DNA from: Flavobacteriia bacterium
GTDB taxonomy: Bacteria; Bacteroidota; Bacteroidia; Flavobacteriales; Flavobacteriaceae
Reading direction: 5' to 3'
Length of the DNA stretch: 64,000 bases
Assembly (NCBI GenBank): GCA_004293165.1
Contig: RDYL01000004.1
Coordinates: forward strand, 124,001 to 188,000
Shown here: piece by piece, positions 43,856 through 55,477 of the stretch
Numbering within the stretch: position 1 is the first letter of the stretch
Layout of the letters: each line of letters begins with the position of its first letter
Position numbers and translations under genes: made by a program
The notes under the pieces: model-generated
Told to the model about the DNA's origin: nothing
Databases searched by the model: none
The model's input: the letters and a program-made list of their open reading frames with translations, nothing else

Positions 43856-45472
43856 ATGTGTGGAATATTAGCCATTATTGGAAAAGGAAAGGAAGAAACA
43901 TTAGTGCAGCAATTATCAAAAAGAATGAGTCATCGTGGTCCAGATGAAAGTGATATTCATGTAACGGAGAAAGGGCACATTTTGGCGCACGAGCGTTTGT
44001 CAATTGTCGATTTACATACAGGAAAACAACCGATTCAAGGAACCGATTCCGCTTGGATGGTGCATAATGGCGAAATATACAATCACAAAAAATTAAGAGA
44101 AACAACTTTAAAACATCATACATTTAGGACTACATCCGATTCAGAAGTTATAGTGCATTTGTATGAGGAGTTTGGTTATGATTTCTGCGATATGTTAGAC
44201 GGAATTTTCTCATTAGTCGTTATCGATGGAGATGATTATATAGTAGCTCGCGACCCGCTTGGAGTTAAACCTTTGTATTACGGAATGGATGAAAGAGGTC
44301 GTTTGTATTTTGCTTCAGAAATGAAAGCTATTACCGACCAATGTAAGTCGTTTTCAACTTTTCCTCCTGGACATTATTATACTGAAAAAACAGGTTTTGT
44401 AAAATATTATAAACCAGAATGGGAAGCGCATGAAACCGCAGTTGAAAAATTAGATTTACAAGCTTTGCAATCAAGTTTAACACAAGCGGTAGAAAAACGA
44501 TTAATGTGCGATGTGCCTTTTGGAGTATTGCTTTCGGGTGGATTAGATTCATCGTTAATCGCATCAATAACGTCAAGATTGTTAGAAGGAACTGGACAAG
44601 AATTGCATTCGTTTTCTATCGGATTAGATGCTTCGGCACCCGATTTAATTGCTGCAAAAAAAGTAGCGGATTTCATTGGAACTACGCATCATGAAATTCA
44701 TTTCACAGTCGAACAAGGAATCGAAATTTTAGATAAATTGATTTGGCATTTAGAAACGTATGATGTAACGTCAATTCGTGCTAGTACACCGATGTATTTC
44801 TTATCGAAAGCAATCAAGGAAAAAGGAATCAAAATGGTATTATCAGGTGAAGGAGCAGATGAAATTTTCGGAGGCTATTTGTATTTCCGAAATGCGCCAT
44901 CCGTATTAGATTTCCAAAAAGAAACCATCGAACGCGTTCAAAAGCTATTTACTGCCGATTTACTTCGTGCCGATAAATCAACCATGGCGCACGGATTAGA
45001 AGCAAGAGTTCCATTTTTAGATAAAGCATTTTTGGATTTAGCCATCAAAATTCAACCTGAAGAAAAAATGCCAAAATCGTACGACGGAATTGAAAAATAT
45101 ATTTTGAGAAAAGCATTTGATACACCTGAAAAACCCTTTTTGCCCGAAGAGATTTTATGGCGTCAGAAAGAACAATTTTCTGATGGAGTAGGTTACAACT
45201 GGATTGATACTTTAATTGAGTATTGCTCAAGCCAAGTTACAGATGATGAATTTGAAAAAGCAAAACAGTTTTTTCCTTACAATACACCTGTTACAAAAGA
45301 GGCTTTTTATTACAGAAGCATATTTCATAAACATTTTCCACAAGAAAGTGCTGCTCAAACGGTTCGTAAATGGATTCCAAAATGGCAAGAAAACCAAGAT
45401 CCAAGTGGTAGAGCCAATGCTGCTCATGTTAAGGCAGATGTGTCGATTTCAGTGGAATTGGAGAAAATTTAG
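43856..45472 (+). CDS. asnB: Asparagine synthase (glutamine-hydrolysing)
   Basis: A 538-residue AsnB making asparagine from aspartate, glutamine and ATP. The class II glutaminase starts with the catalytic Cys2 (MCGILAIIGKG), followed by SHRGPDESD, HERLSIVD, HNGEIYNH and SDSEVIVH. The synthetase domain has the pyrophosphate loop LSGGLDSSLIAS near residue 225, LSGEGADEIFGGY and HGLEARVPFLD. Length fits the AsnB family. It is a single gene with a strong terminator and a 197-nt AT-rich leader region holding an inverted repeat. Confidence 0.96.
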   Translation: MCGILAIIGKGKEETLVQQLSKRMSHRGPDESDIHVTEKGHILAHERLSIVDLHTGKQPIQGTDSAWMVHNGEIYNHKKLRETTLKHHTFRTTSDSEVIVHLYEEFGYDFCDMLDGIFSLVVIDGDDYIVARDPLGVKPLYYGMDERGRLYFASEMKAITDQCKSFSTFPPGHYYTEKTGFVKYYKPEWEAHETAVEKLDLQALQSSLTQAVEKRLMCDVPFGVLLSGGLDSSLIASITSRLLEGTGQELHSFSIGLDASAPDLIAAKKVADFIGTTHHEIHFTVEQGIEILDKLIWHLETYDVTSIRASTPMYFLSKAIKEKGIKMVLSGEGADEIFGGYLYFRNAPSVLDFQKETIERVQKLFTADLLRADKSTMAHGLEARVPFLDKAFLDLAIKIQPEEKMPKSYDGIEKYILRKAFDTPEKPFLPEEILWRQKEQFSDGVGYNWIDTLIEYCSSQVTDDEFEKAKQFFPYNTPVTKEAFYYRSIFHKHFPQESAAQTVRKWIPKWQENQDPSGRANAAHVKADVSISVELEKI

Positions 45473-45508
45473 TTTTGATTTTTTAAATTTTTTGGTTTGT
45501 TGATTTTT

Positions 45509-45546
45509 AAAAGCCTCTTTAATTGAGTTTTAAAGAGGCTTTTTGT
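45509..45546 (+). terminator. Terminator after asnB
   Basis: AAAGCCTCTTTAA pairs with TTAAAGAGGCTTT around a short loop and is followed by T residues, about 40 nt past the stop. Confidence 0.9.
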
Positions 45547-45700
45547 TTTTATTCTATTTCGCTAAAATCAAAAAAAGTGCAAAAATTCAAAATAAGCTAG
45601 TTTTTATTCGATTTAAGCGCTTTTTGTTTGAAATTAACAAATGTTAATAACTTAGAGGTGAGTTCGATTGGTTTTTATTTCTTCTTTTCTTCTAATTAGT

Positions 45701-45708
45701 TATATTTG
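45701..45708 (+). promoter_or_regulatory. -7 element for gyrB
   Basis: TATATTTG, 34 nt before the gyrB ATG, is an exact TAnnTTTG match. Confidence 0.5.
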
Positions 45709-45712
45709 TTGA

Positions 45713-48671
<2,959 letters not shown>

Positions 48672-48699
48672 TTTAATAATTTTAAATATACACAATAAA

Positions 48700-49632
48700 A
48701 TGAAAGTAACTATAGTAGGTGCGGGAAACGTAGGTGCAACATGTGCAGACGTTATATCGTACAGAGGAATTGCAAGTGAGGTTGTATTAGTAGACATTAA
48801 AGAAGGTTTTGCCGAAGGTAAAGCTATGGATATTATGCAATGCGCTACAACTACTGTGTTTAATACACAATTGAGTGGTACAACTGGTGATTATTCTAAA
48901 ACTGCAGGAAGTGATGTAGTAGTAATTACTTCAGGTATTCCAAGAAAACCTGGAATGACCCGTGAAGAGTTAATCGGTATCAATGCTGGAATTGTTAAGT
49001 CGGTTGCAGATAACGTTTTAACACATTCTCCAAATGCAATTATAGTAGTAGTGTCTAATCCAATGGATACTATGGCCTATTTAACATTAAAAGCTACAGG
49101 ATTGCCTAAAAATAGAGTAATTGGAATGGGTGGTGCTTTAGATAGCTCTCGTTTTAAATATTATTTATCAAAAGCATTAGATAAACCAGCTAATGATGTT
49201 CAAGGTATGGTTATTGGTGGTCATGGTGATACTACAATGATTCCATTAACACGTTTAGCATCTTACAATGGTGTTCCGGTTTCTAATTTCCTATCTCAAG
49301 AAGAATTAGATAAAGTAGCTGCTGACACTATGGTGGGTGGTGCTACATTAACAGGTTTGTTAGGAACTTCAGCTTGGTATGCACCAGGAGCTTCTGTGGC
49401 TTATTTAGTTGATAGTATTTTAAATGATCAAAAGCGTATGATTCCATGTTCAGTATTCTTAGAAGGAGAGTATGGACAAGAAGATATTTGTATGGGAGTT
49501 CCATGTATTATTGGTAAAAATGGTGTTGAGAAAATTGTTGATGTGCAATTAAATGAAGCTGAAAAAGCATTATTTGCTAAAAGTGCAGATGCAGTTCGTA
49601 ACATGAATGCAGATTTGAAATCAGTATTGTAA
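48700..49632 (+). CDS. mdh: Malate dehydrogenase
   Basis: NAD-dependent enzyme of the TCA cycle, 310 residues, of the LDH-like bacterial MDH type. Motifs: NAD-binding VGAGNVGATCADV, the mobile loop GIPRKPGMTREEL with substrate-binding arginines, VVSNPMDTMAYL, GMGGALDSSRFKYYLS and catalytic GGHGDTTMIP. The ATG at 48700 (MKVTIVGAGNVG) fits the family; a longer reading from 48619 overlaps the preceding gene. It ends in a strong terminator. Confidence 0.97.
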   Translation: MKVTIVGAGNVGATCADVISYRGIASEVVLVDIKEGFAEGKAMDIMQCATTTVFNTQLSGTTGDYSKTAGSDVVVITSGIPRKPGMTREELIGINAGIVKSVADNVLTHSPNAIIVVVSNPMDTMAYLTLKATGLPKNRVIGMGGALDSSRFKYYLSKALDKPANDVQGMVIGGHGDTTMIPLTRLASYNGVPVSNFLSQEELDKVAADTMVGGATLTGLLGTSAWYAPGASVAYLVDSILNDQKRMIPCSVFLEGEYGQEDICMGVPCIIGKNGVEKIVDVQLNEAEKALFAKSADAVRNMNADLKSVL

Positions 49633-49655
49633 TTTTATCTTAAAAATAAAATACA

Positions 49656-49687
49656 AAAACTGTCAAGAAATTGGCAGTTTTTTTTTG
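49656..49687 (+). terminator. Terminator after mdh
   Basis: AAAACTGTCAA - gaaa - TTGGCAGTTTT (one G-T wobble) followed by a long T run. Confidence 0.88.
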
Positions 49688-49865
49688 TTATGACATTTTT
49701 TATGAACACAATAAGATTGCATTTTTTGCTGTAAATTAATAAGTTTTAAACAATAAATGAAGGATTGTGAATTACTTTTTTTTGTTGTAAGTGTTTAATT
49801 ATTAGGTAATAATAAGGATTTTCGATTAAAATTTATTAAAAAGGCTATTTTAATCCAAAATAAAA

Positions 49866-49896
49866 TTGCTTAATCCTATTGTAAATTATATATTTG
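49866..49896 (+). promoter_or_regulatory. Complete Bacteroidota promoter for secDF
   Basis: TTG at 49866-49868, 20 nt spacer, then TATATTTG at 49889-49896, matching the -33/-7 consensus of the Bacteroidota primary sigma factor. The ATG is 38 nt further on. Confidence 0.7.
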
Positions 49897-49934
49897 TCCG
49901 TTTTTATAATATAGAATAAATAAATTTTAGTATA

Positions 49935-52856
49935 ATGCAGAATAGAGGACTTATTAAATTTTTCGCAATTATCTTTGCTTTGGTATGTGTATACCAACTT
50001 TCTTTTACTTTCGTAGCAAATAGTATTGTTTCTGATGCAAAAGCTTTTGCAAAAGGAGATGCTGCTAAGGAATTACGTTATTTAGATTCTATAGGAAAAG
50101 AAGAAGTATACTTAGGACATACTTACAAAGAAGTTACCAATAACCAAATCAACAAAGGTCTTGACTTAGAAGGTGGATTAAACGTAATCCTTCAAATTTC
50201 AGTTAAAGATGTTTTGAAAGGATTAGCTAATGATTCTAAAAATCCAGCTTTCCTAAAAGCACTTGCTGATGCAAAAGCAAACCAACAAGGAAATCAAGAT
50301 TATATTGATGCTTTCTTTGAAGCAGCTAATGCAGCAAATGTGAAATTGGCTGCTGCTGATGTTTTTGGAAATAGAAACTTAGATGAAGTTATCAAGTTTG
50401 ATATGACCAACAAACAAGTTGAGCCAATCATCAAACAAAAAGTTCAAGAATCAGTAGAAAGTGCTTTCAAAGTATTAAGAGAGCGTATCGATAAATTTGG
50501 TGTAACTCAACCTAATATTCAATTATTAGGAAATTCTGGTAGAATCTTGGTAGAATTGCCAGGCGCTAAAGATGTTGATCGTATAAAAAAATTATTGCAA
50601 AGTACTGCTCAATTAGAGTTTTGGGAAACCTATAAAATTGAAGAAGTTGGACAATATTTAATGTCTGTAGAAGATGCATTAAAGAAAACAGAAGTAGCTG
50701 TTAAAGCGGCACCAACTAAAACAACTGGAATAGATTCTTTATTAACAGATAAAGCAGATACTACAGCTGCAAATAATAGTCCTTTCTTAGGTAAAATGTT
50801 AGCTCCAGGTCAGCAAGGTGCTCCACATGTAGGAACATTTGCTACTAAAGATACTGCAGTTATTAACGGGTATTTAAAAAGAGCAGATATTAAAGCTTTA
50901 TTACCAGCTAATTTAACTAACATTAGATTTGCTTGGGGAAAAACCAACGAAAAAAATCCAGATATTACAGATTTATATGCATTAAAAGGAACAAGAGATA
51001 ATGTTGCTCCTTTAAGTGGTGGTGTTATTGTTGATGCAAAAGATACTTTTGATCAATTAGGTAAACCAGCCGTTTCTATGCAAATGAATGGTAACGGATC
51101 AAGAAAATGGGAACAAATTACAGGAGCAGTTTCTCAACAAGGAAATGCTATTGCAATTGTTTTAGATAATATCGTTTACTCTGCACCAGGTGTAAGTAAA
51201 GGAGCGATTACCGGAGGTCAATCAGAAATTTCTGGAAACTTTACAATTGAAGAAACAAAAGATTTAGCAAACATCTTAAGAGCAGGTAAATTACCGGCTG
51301 CAGCAGAAATTGTTCAATCAGAAGTAGTAGGGCCATCATTAGGACAAGAAGCTATTGATAATGGTATGTTATCATTCGTTATTGGTTTTGCATTAGTATT
51401 ATTATGGATGGTAGTTTACTACGGTAAAACGGGATTCTATGCTAACTTAGCTTTATTAGTAAACATCTTATTTATTTTTGGAACATTAGCAAGTTTTGGT
51501 GCGGTATTAACATTGCCAGGTATTGCAGGTATCGTGTTAACAATCGGTATGGCGGTAGATGCTAACGTAATCATATTTGAAAGAGCAAAAGAAGAATTAG
51601 ATAATGGTAAATCGGTACAAGAAGCTACTGATTATGCTTTTACTTGGAAAGGGGCGATGTCATCTATTATTGATGCTAACGTTACTACAGCGATTACAGC
51701 TATTATCTTATTAGTGTTTGGAACAGGGCCTATTCAAGGTTTTGCTACTACTTTATTAATTGGTATTTTTACTTCTGTTATCACTGCAGTTTTTGTAACT
51801 AGAATGTTCTTAGATTGGAGTTTAAACAGAAACGAAAAATTAGCTTATTCAACTTCGTTAACTAAAACTTGGTTTAAAAACTTAAATATCGATTTCTTAG
51901 GTAAAAAGAAAATTGCTTATATAATTTCAGGTCTTTTAGTAGCATTAAGTATTTTCTCATTAGCAACTAAAGGATTAAATCAAGGGGTTGACTTCGTAGG
52001 AGGAAGAACGTACCAAGTACGTTTCGATAGAGCGGTTTCGGCTCCAGAAGTTACAGCTGATTTAGTAGCTGTTTTTGGAAGTGCTGAAGCTAAAATTTAT
52101 GGAGGTAATAATCAGTTAAAAATTACTACTAAATATAAAATTGAAGACGAGGGTGAAGGTGTAGATAAAGAAGTAAACCAAAAATTATATGAAGGTTTAA
52201 AGAAATATTTACCAGCTGATTTAACCTATGAAAAGTTTGCTAATTTATACGAAGGTAAAGAAATTGGTATTTTATCATCTGCCAAAGTAACAGGAACTAT
52301 TTCAAAAGATATTAAAACAAACTCTTTATGGGCAGTTTTAGGTTCATTATTTGTTGTATTTGTTTACTTAATGATTAGTTTCCGTAAATGGCAATTTGGA
52401 TTAGCTGCTGTTATAGCAGTTGCGCATGACGTAATTATTGTATTGGGTATTTTCTCATTTTTCTATACAATCTTACCATTTAACATGGAGATTGACCAAG
52501 CGTTCATTGCTGCAATCTTAACCGTTATTGGATATTCGTTGAATGATACTGTAATTGTATTTGATAGAGTTCGTGAATACCTAGATTACAATTCCTCACC
52601 AGATTTCAAAGGATTAGTTAACAAAGCATTAAATACTACTTTAAGTAGAACAATCAATACTTCTGCAACAACATTAGTTGTGTTAGTGGCAATCTTCATT
52701 TTTGGAGGTGAAACTATTAGAGGTTTCGTATTTGCTATCTTAGTGGGTATTTTAGTAGGAACTTATTCTTCATTATTCATTGCAACTCCAGTGATGCAAG
52801 ATACAATTGGTGAAAAAGAAGGTCGTAAAATGGCTGAATTTAAAAAAGAAGACTAA
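49935..52856 (+). CDS. secDF: Fused protein translocase SecDF
   Basis: A 973-residue fusion of SecD and SecF, the RND-type proton-driven auxiliaries that pull secreted proteins through SecYEG. SecD half (about 1-620): first membrane helix, GLDLEGGLNVILQI, a periplasmic domain with a Thr/Ala-rich insertion at about 255-285, and FVIGFALVLLWMVVYYG...GMAVDANVIIFERAKEEL. SecF half (about 640-960): GVDFVGGRTYQV and IGYSLNDTVIVFDRVRE. The conserved acidic residues of the membrane helices are in VDANV and LNDTVIVFD. Fusion is the rule in Bacteroidota. Confidence 0.97.
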   Translation: MQNRGLIKFFAIIFALVCVYQLSFTFVANSIVSDAKAFAKGDAAKELRYLDSIGKEEVYLGHTYKEVTNNQINKGLDLEGGLNVILQISVKDVLKGLANDSKNPAFLKALADAKANQQGNQDYIDAFFEAANAANVKLAAADVFGNRNLDEVIKFDMTNKQVEPIIKQKVQESVESAFKVLRERIDKFGVTQPNIQLLGNSGRILVELPGAKDVDRIKKLLQSTAQLEFWETYKIEEVGQYLMSVEDALKKTEVAVKAAPTKTTGIDSLLTDKADTTAANNSPFLGKMLAPGQQGAPHVGTFATKDTAVINGYLKRADIKALLPANLTNIRFAWGKTNEKNPDITDLYALKGTRDNVAPLSGGVIVDAKDTFDQLGKPAVSMQMNGNGSRKWEQITGAVSQQGNAIAIVLDNIVYSAPGVSKGAITGGQSEISGNFTIEETKDLANILRAGKLPAAAEIVQSEVVGPSLGQEAIDNGMLSFVIGFALVLLWMVVYYGKTGFYANLALLVNILFIFGTLASFGAVLTLPGIAGIVLTIGMAVDANVIIFERAKEELDNGKSVQEATDYAFTWKGAMSSIIDANVTTAITAIILLVFGTGPIQGFATTLLIGIFTSVITAVFVTRMFLDWSLNRNEKLAYSTSLTKTWFKNLNIDFLGKKKIAYIISGLLVALSIFSLATKGLNQGVDFVGGRTYQVRFDRAVSAPEVTADLVAVFGSAEAKIYGGNNQLKITTKYKIEDEGEGVDKEVNQKLYEGLKKYLPADLTYEKFANLYEGKEIGILSSAKVTGTISKDIKTNSLWAVLGSLFVVFVYLMISFRKWQFGLAAVIAVAHDVIIVLGIFSFFYTILPFNMEIDQAFIAAILTVIGYSLNDTVIVFDRVREYLDYNSSPDFKGLVNKALNTTLSRTINTSATTLVVLVAIFIFGGETIRGFVFAILVGILVGTYSSLFIATPVMQDTIGEKEGRKMAEFKKED

Positions 52857-52878
52857 GTAATTAGTTTACATTATATTG

Positions 52879-52908
52879 AAAAGTCCTGATTTATTCAGGA
52901 CTTTTTTT
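52879..52908 (+). terminator. Terminator after secDF
   Basis: AAAGTCCTGA - tttat - TCAGGACTTT plus T residues. Confidence 0.9.
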
Positions 52909-52935
52909 ATATTTATAATTCTAAAATGATAAATT

Positions 52936-53397
52936 ATGAAAGCTAAACTTTTTTTATTTGCTCTTGTGTTCGTAGTAATGTCTTGTAATAAGAATAAAGT
53001 ATTTGACGAATTTAATCGTGATTTTACAGATAATCGTTGGGAAAGCAAAGATGTGAAGTCATTTGAATTTGAAAATATGCAATCTGAGGAAGTTTGTGAT
53101 GTCAAATTACACATTGGTCACATAAGCGGTTTTCAATTCAAGGAAGTGCCTTTAGAAGTCGAAATTTCAACTCCTGATGACAAGGCAGAAACACTCCCTG
53201 TGGTTATGAAACTTATTGATGAGTCAGGAAATGATATTGGCGATTGTACAGGTGATGTTTGTGATGTGTTCCAATCTATTAAAACTTTTGAAAAACTTGA
53301 AAAAGGTAAATACAAAATTAGTATTAAAAGTAAATTTAAAGGACCTTATCTGCCAAATGTGTTAGGAGTAGGAATTGTAGTCGAGAAACAAAAATAA
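52936..53397 (+). CDS. GldH-like lipoprotein
   Basis: A 153-residue lipoprotein: signal MKAKLFLFALVFVVMSC with Cys17 as likely lipidated residue, then NKNKVFDEFNRDFTDNRWESKDVKSFEFE. The C-half ends FEKLEKGKYKISIKSKFKGPYLPNVLGVGIVVEK. The order W..D..SFEF, then a two-strand segment and GKYKISI.., resembles GldH gliding-motility lipoproteins. The central motif differs, so this is a divergent relative at best. It lies convergent to the TraB-like gene with a shared terminator. Confidence 0.5.
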   Translation: MKAKLFLFALVFVVMSCNKNKVFDEFNRDFTDNRWESKDVKSFEFENMQSEEVCDVKLHIGHISGFQFKEVPLEVEISTPDDKAETLPVVMKLIDESGNDIGDCTGDVCDVFQSIKTFEKLEKGKYKISIKSKFKGPYLPNVLGVGIVVEKQK

Positions 53398-53432
53398 AAA
53401 AAGCAGTTAGAATTTCTAACCGCTTTCTTATG
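53398..53432. terminator. Bidirectional terminator between convergent genes
   Basis: AAAGCAGTTAGAA pairs with TTCTAACCGCTTT (one mismatch), with A-rich and T-rich flanks on either side, so it could serve both the GldH-like gene and the minus-strand TraB operon. Confidence 0.8.
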
Positions 53433-53453
53433 ATATAATTTATTCCACAGTGT

Positions 53454-54308
53454 CTAGTTTGCAGCTTCAACTGTAAATCCTTCTTTACGCAATAATTTAA
53501 TTACCCCTTCTTCTCCCGCTAAATGTCCCGCACCAACGCCAAAAAATGTTGGTTTAGCTTTCATAGTTTTTATCATCACGGGAATCCAGTTTTTGTTTCT
53601 ATTGTTTAACAAAACATCTTGATTATCTGAAGTAATTTTGTTATCTGAATCATCCATCATTTTAAGCATGCCCTCAATGTCTTTACTTTGATAGATTTTC
53701 ATCATTTTTTTTAGTTCATCTTTGTCCTTTTGTAAATCACTTTTAGCCATTTTTACTAATTCATCGGCCTGAACTTGGTAGGAAATCGCATCAAATACTT
53801 TCATTTGGTCTTCCACAGTTTCTAGTCCAAAGATTTCTTCTTTTTGTTCCTTGCTTACTTTCATCAATTCATTTTCAACCGATTGAAAAGGGCAATCAAT
53901 CATCTTTGGGTACAACATTGTTGTTATAATAAATGGTTTAAAACTATCAAACATTTTTGCCGACATGTTGATGTTTTTTTTGAGAAATTCATCAACTGTT
54001 TTAAAATCATCCGCATTTAATAAAGTAGACAATTTTGTGCCATCTTTCATCATCATGTGTTTCATCATTTGCATTTGCAATGATTTTTCATCCATGTCGA
54101 GTTCTAAAGACAATTGTTCTGTTTTTCCAAGTGCTTTTATTGTATTTTCATCTAAAGTAGCATCACAAGTTATATGAATGGTTCCATATAAAAATGAGTC
54201 TTGTTGTAGACCATTACCCGATATTTTCCAAAGTAAACTTTTTTCTAATTCTTGAGAAAATGACAAACCTGTAAGTAAGGTTAAAAGAGAAATGAATAGC
54301 TTTTTCAT
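53454..54308 (-). CDS. TraB/GumN family protein
   Basis: A 284-residue exported protein (signal MKKLFISLLTLLTGLSFSQ) with the TraB/GumN (Tiki-like) metalloprotease fold motifs: LWKISGNGLQQDSFLYGTIHITCD at the start and PTFFGVGAGHLAGEEGVIKLLRKEGFTVE at the end, with LSLELDMDE between. The conserved GTIH and GAGHL histidines are present. The substrate is unknown. Its start overlaps the preceding membrane-protein stop by one base. Confidence 0.9.
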   Translation of the reverse strand: MKKLFISLLTLLTGLSFSQELEKSLLWKISGNGLQQDSFLYGTIHITCDATLDENTIKALGKTEQLSLELDMDEKSLQMQMMKHMMMKDGTKLSTLLNADDFKTVDEFLKKNINMSAKMFDSFKPFIITTMLYPKMIDCPFQSVENELMKVSKEQKEEIFGLETVEDQMKVFDAISYQVQADELVKMAKSDLQKDKDELKKMMKIYQSKDIEGMLKMMDDSDNKITSDNQDVLLNNRNKNWIPVMIKTMKAKPTFFGVGAGHLAGEEGVIKLLRKEGFTVEAAN

Positions 54309-54949
54309 TAATAATCTATTTTTTGGAGTTCATTGTAATTTTTCTGAAGTCTTCGCATTAAAATACCATATAAAACGCGGTAAAACAGCCAGATTAGTCC
54401 AATGAAAACAGTAATTATAACAGCATAAATAACAATCATTATGCAATAAAAAATATTTGGATCTACATTTTGAGAAACTTTATCTATCATTCTCCGAATA
54501 TTTGGATCATACATAAATTGAAAAATAAAGACCAAAATAAATGAAAAAGCGGTCATCCCTAAATTATACCAAACATAGTATTTTACAGTTTTTCGAGTTT
54601 TTAATATGCTTTGCATCAATTGTTTTACAGTGTCTGTAGTATTGATTGCTTTATAATTTTTGAAAAACAAGTAGATGAAAAATAAAATAACACCATAATT
54701 TACAAATGCAATTATAGGCATTGCAGTATCTAAATGATATATTTTTAAGGTTTTAAAATACTCTTCATCTGCAGAAAAAACAGATATACTTGTCCATAGT
54801 AAAAGCTCTAGTATGCTAATTACTACAATCCATTTCACGATAGAAGAGGATCGCTTGTGGAGCATTCCGTAAATTTCTTTTTCTCCTATTTGTTGGAATG
54901 AACCTTCTTGTTTTTTCCAATCTTTTTTTAATATTTCTAATTCATCCAT
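54308..54949 (-). CDS. Four-helix membrane protein, partner of the sigma factor
   Basis: A 213-residue protein with a soluble N-terminal segment (MDELEILKKDWKKQEGSFQQIGEKEIYGMLHKRSSS) and four hydrophobic helices. It is placed right after an ECF sigma gene (3 nt gap), where anti-sigma factors are usually encoded. No zinc-binding anti-sigma motif (HxxxCxxC) is present. I do not recognise the family, so the anti-sigma role is inference from position. Confidence 0.7.
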   Translation of the reverse strand: MDELEILKKDWKKQEGSFQQIGEKEIYGMLHKRSSSIVKWIVVISILELLLWTSISVFSADEEYFKTLKIYHLDTAMPIIAFVNYGVILFFIYLFFKNYKAINTTDTVKQLMQSILKTRKTVKYYVWYNLGMTAFSFILVFIFQFMYDPNIRRMIDKVSQNVDPNIFYCIMIVIYAVIITVFIGLIWLFYRVLYGILMRRLQKNYNELQKIDY

Positions 54950-54952
54950 CTG

Positions 54953-55447
54953 TTACGGATTTAATATTTTTTTTAATTTTCCTTTTACACGATTCATTTT
55001 TACCCGTGCATTTACTTCACTAATCCCTAATGTTTCAGAAATTTCAGTATAATCTTTATCTTCTAAATATAAGAAAACCAAGGCTTTTTCAATATCGTTG
55101 AGCTCGCTAATGGCGCTGTATAACAATTTTAATTTTTCTTCATCTTCAAAGTTATATTCCTCCTGAGTCACCTTGTGAAAGGCACTATCAAACTCAATGG
55201 TGTCAACGGTACGTTTCTTTTTTCGATAAAGGGTTATAGCTGTATTTAGCCCTACACGATATGCCCAAGTAGAAAACTTAGAATCTCCTCTAAAGTTTGG
55301 AAAAGCCTTCCATAATTGAATGGTAATTTCTTGAAACAAATCGTTATGTGCATCTGAATCAGTAGTATATAACCTACAAATTTTGTGGATTATATTCTGA
55401 TTTTCTTTGAGTTGTTGCACAAAAAGTATTTCCGATTCTGATTTCAT
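54953..55447 (-). CDS. RNA polymerase sigma factor, ECF/sigma-70 type
   Basis: A 164-residue sigma factor. Region 2: DAHNDLFQEITIQLWKAFPNFRGDSKFSTWAYRVGLNTAITLYRKKKR; region 4: ALVFLYLEDKDYTEISETLGISEVNARVKMNRVKGKLK with a helix-turn-helix. It heads a minus-strand operon with a membrane protein and the TraB-like protein. No promoter of the usual type was obvious upstream, as would fit self-regulation. Confidence 0.93.
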   Translation of the reverse strand: MKSESEILFVQQLKENQNIIHKICRLYTTDSDAHNDLFQEITIQLWKAFPNFRGDSKFSTWAYRVGLNTAITLYRKKKRTVDTIEFDSAFHKVTQEEYNFEDEEKLKLLYSAISELNDIEKALVFLYLEDKDYTEISETLGISEVNARVKMNRVKGKLKKILNP

Positions 55448-55477
55448 AAATAATAAGTAGTTTTTTGCACAAATTTG

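Larger units (their letters stand above)
49633..49934. other. Intergenic region between mdh and secDF
   Basis: Contains the mdh terminator and the secDF promoter at its ends. The middle part (about 49690-49860) is AT-rich with no open frame, repeat or structure that I could support. Confidence 0.6.

Noticed and set aside
43875..45503. Several ORFs on both strands within asnB
   Set aside because: All overlap a clear full-length AsnB with conserved motifs; none has its own promoter or family signature.
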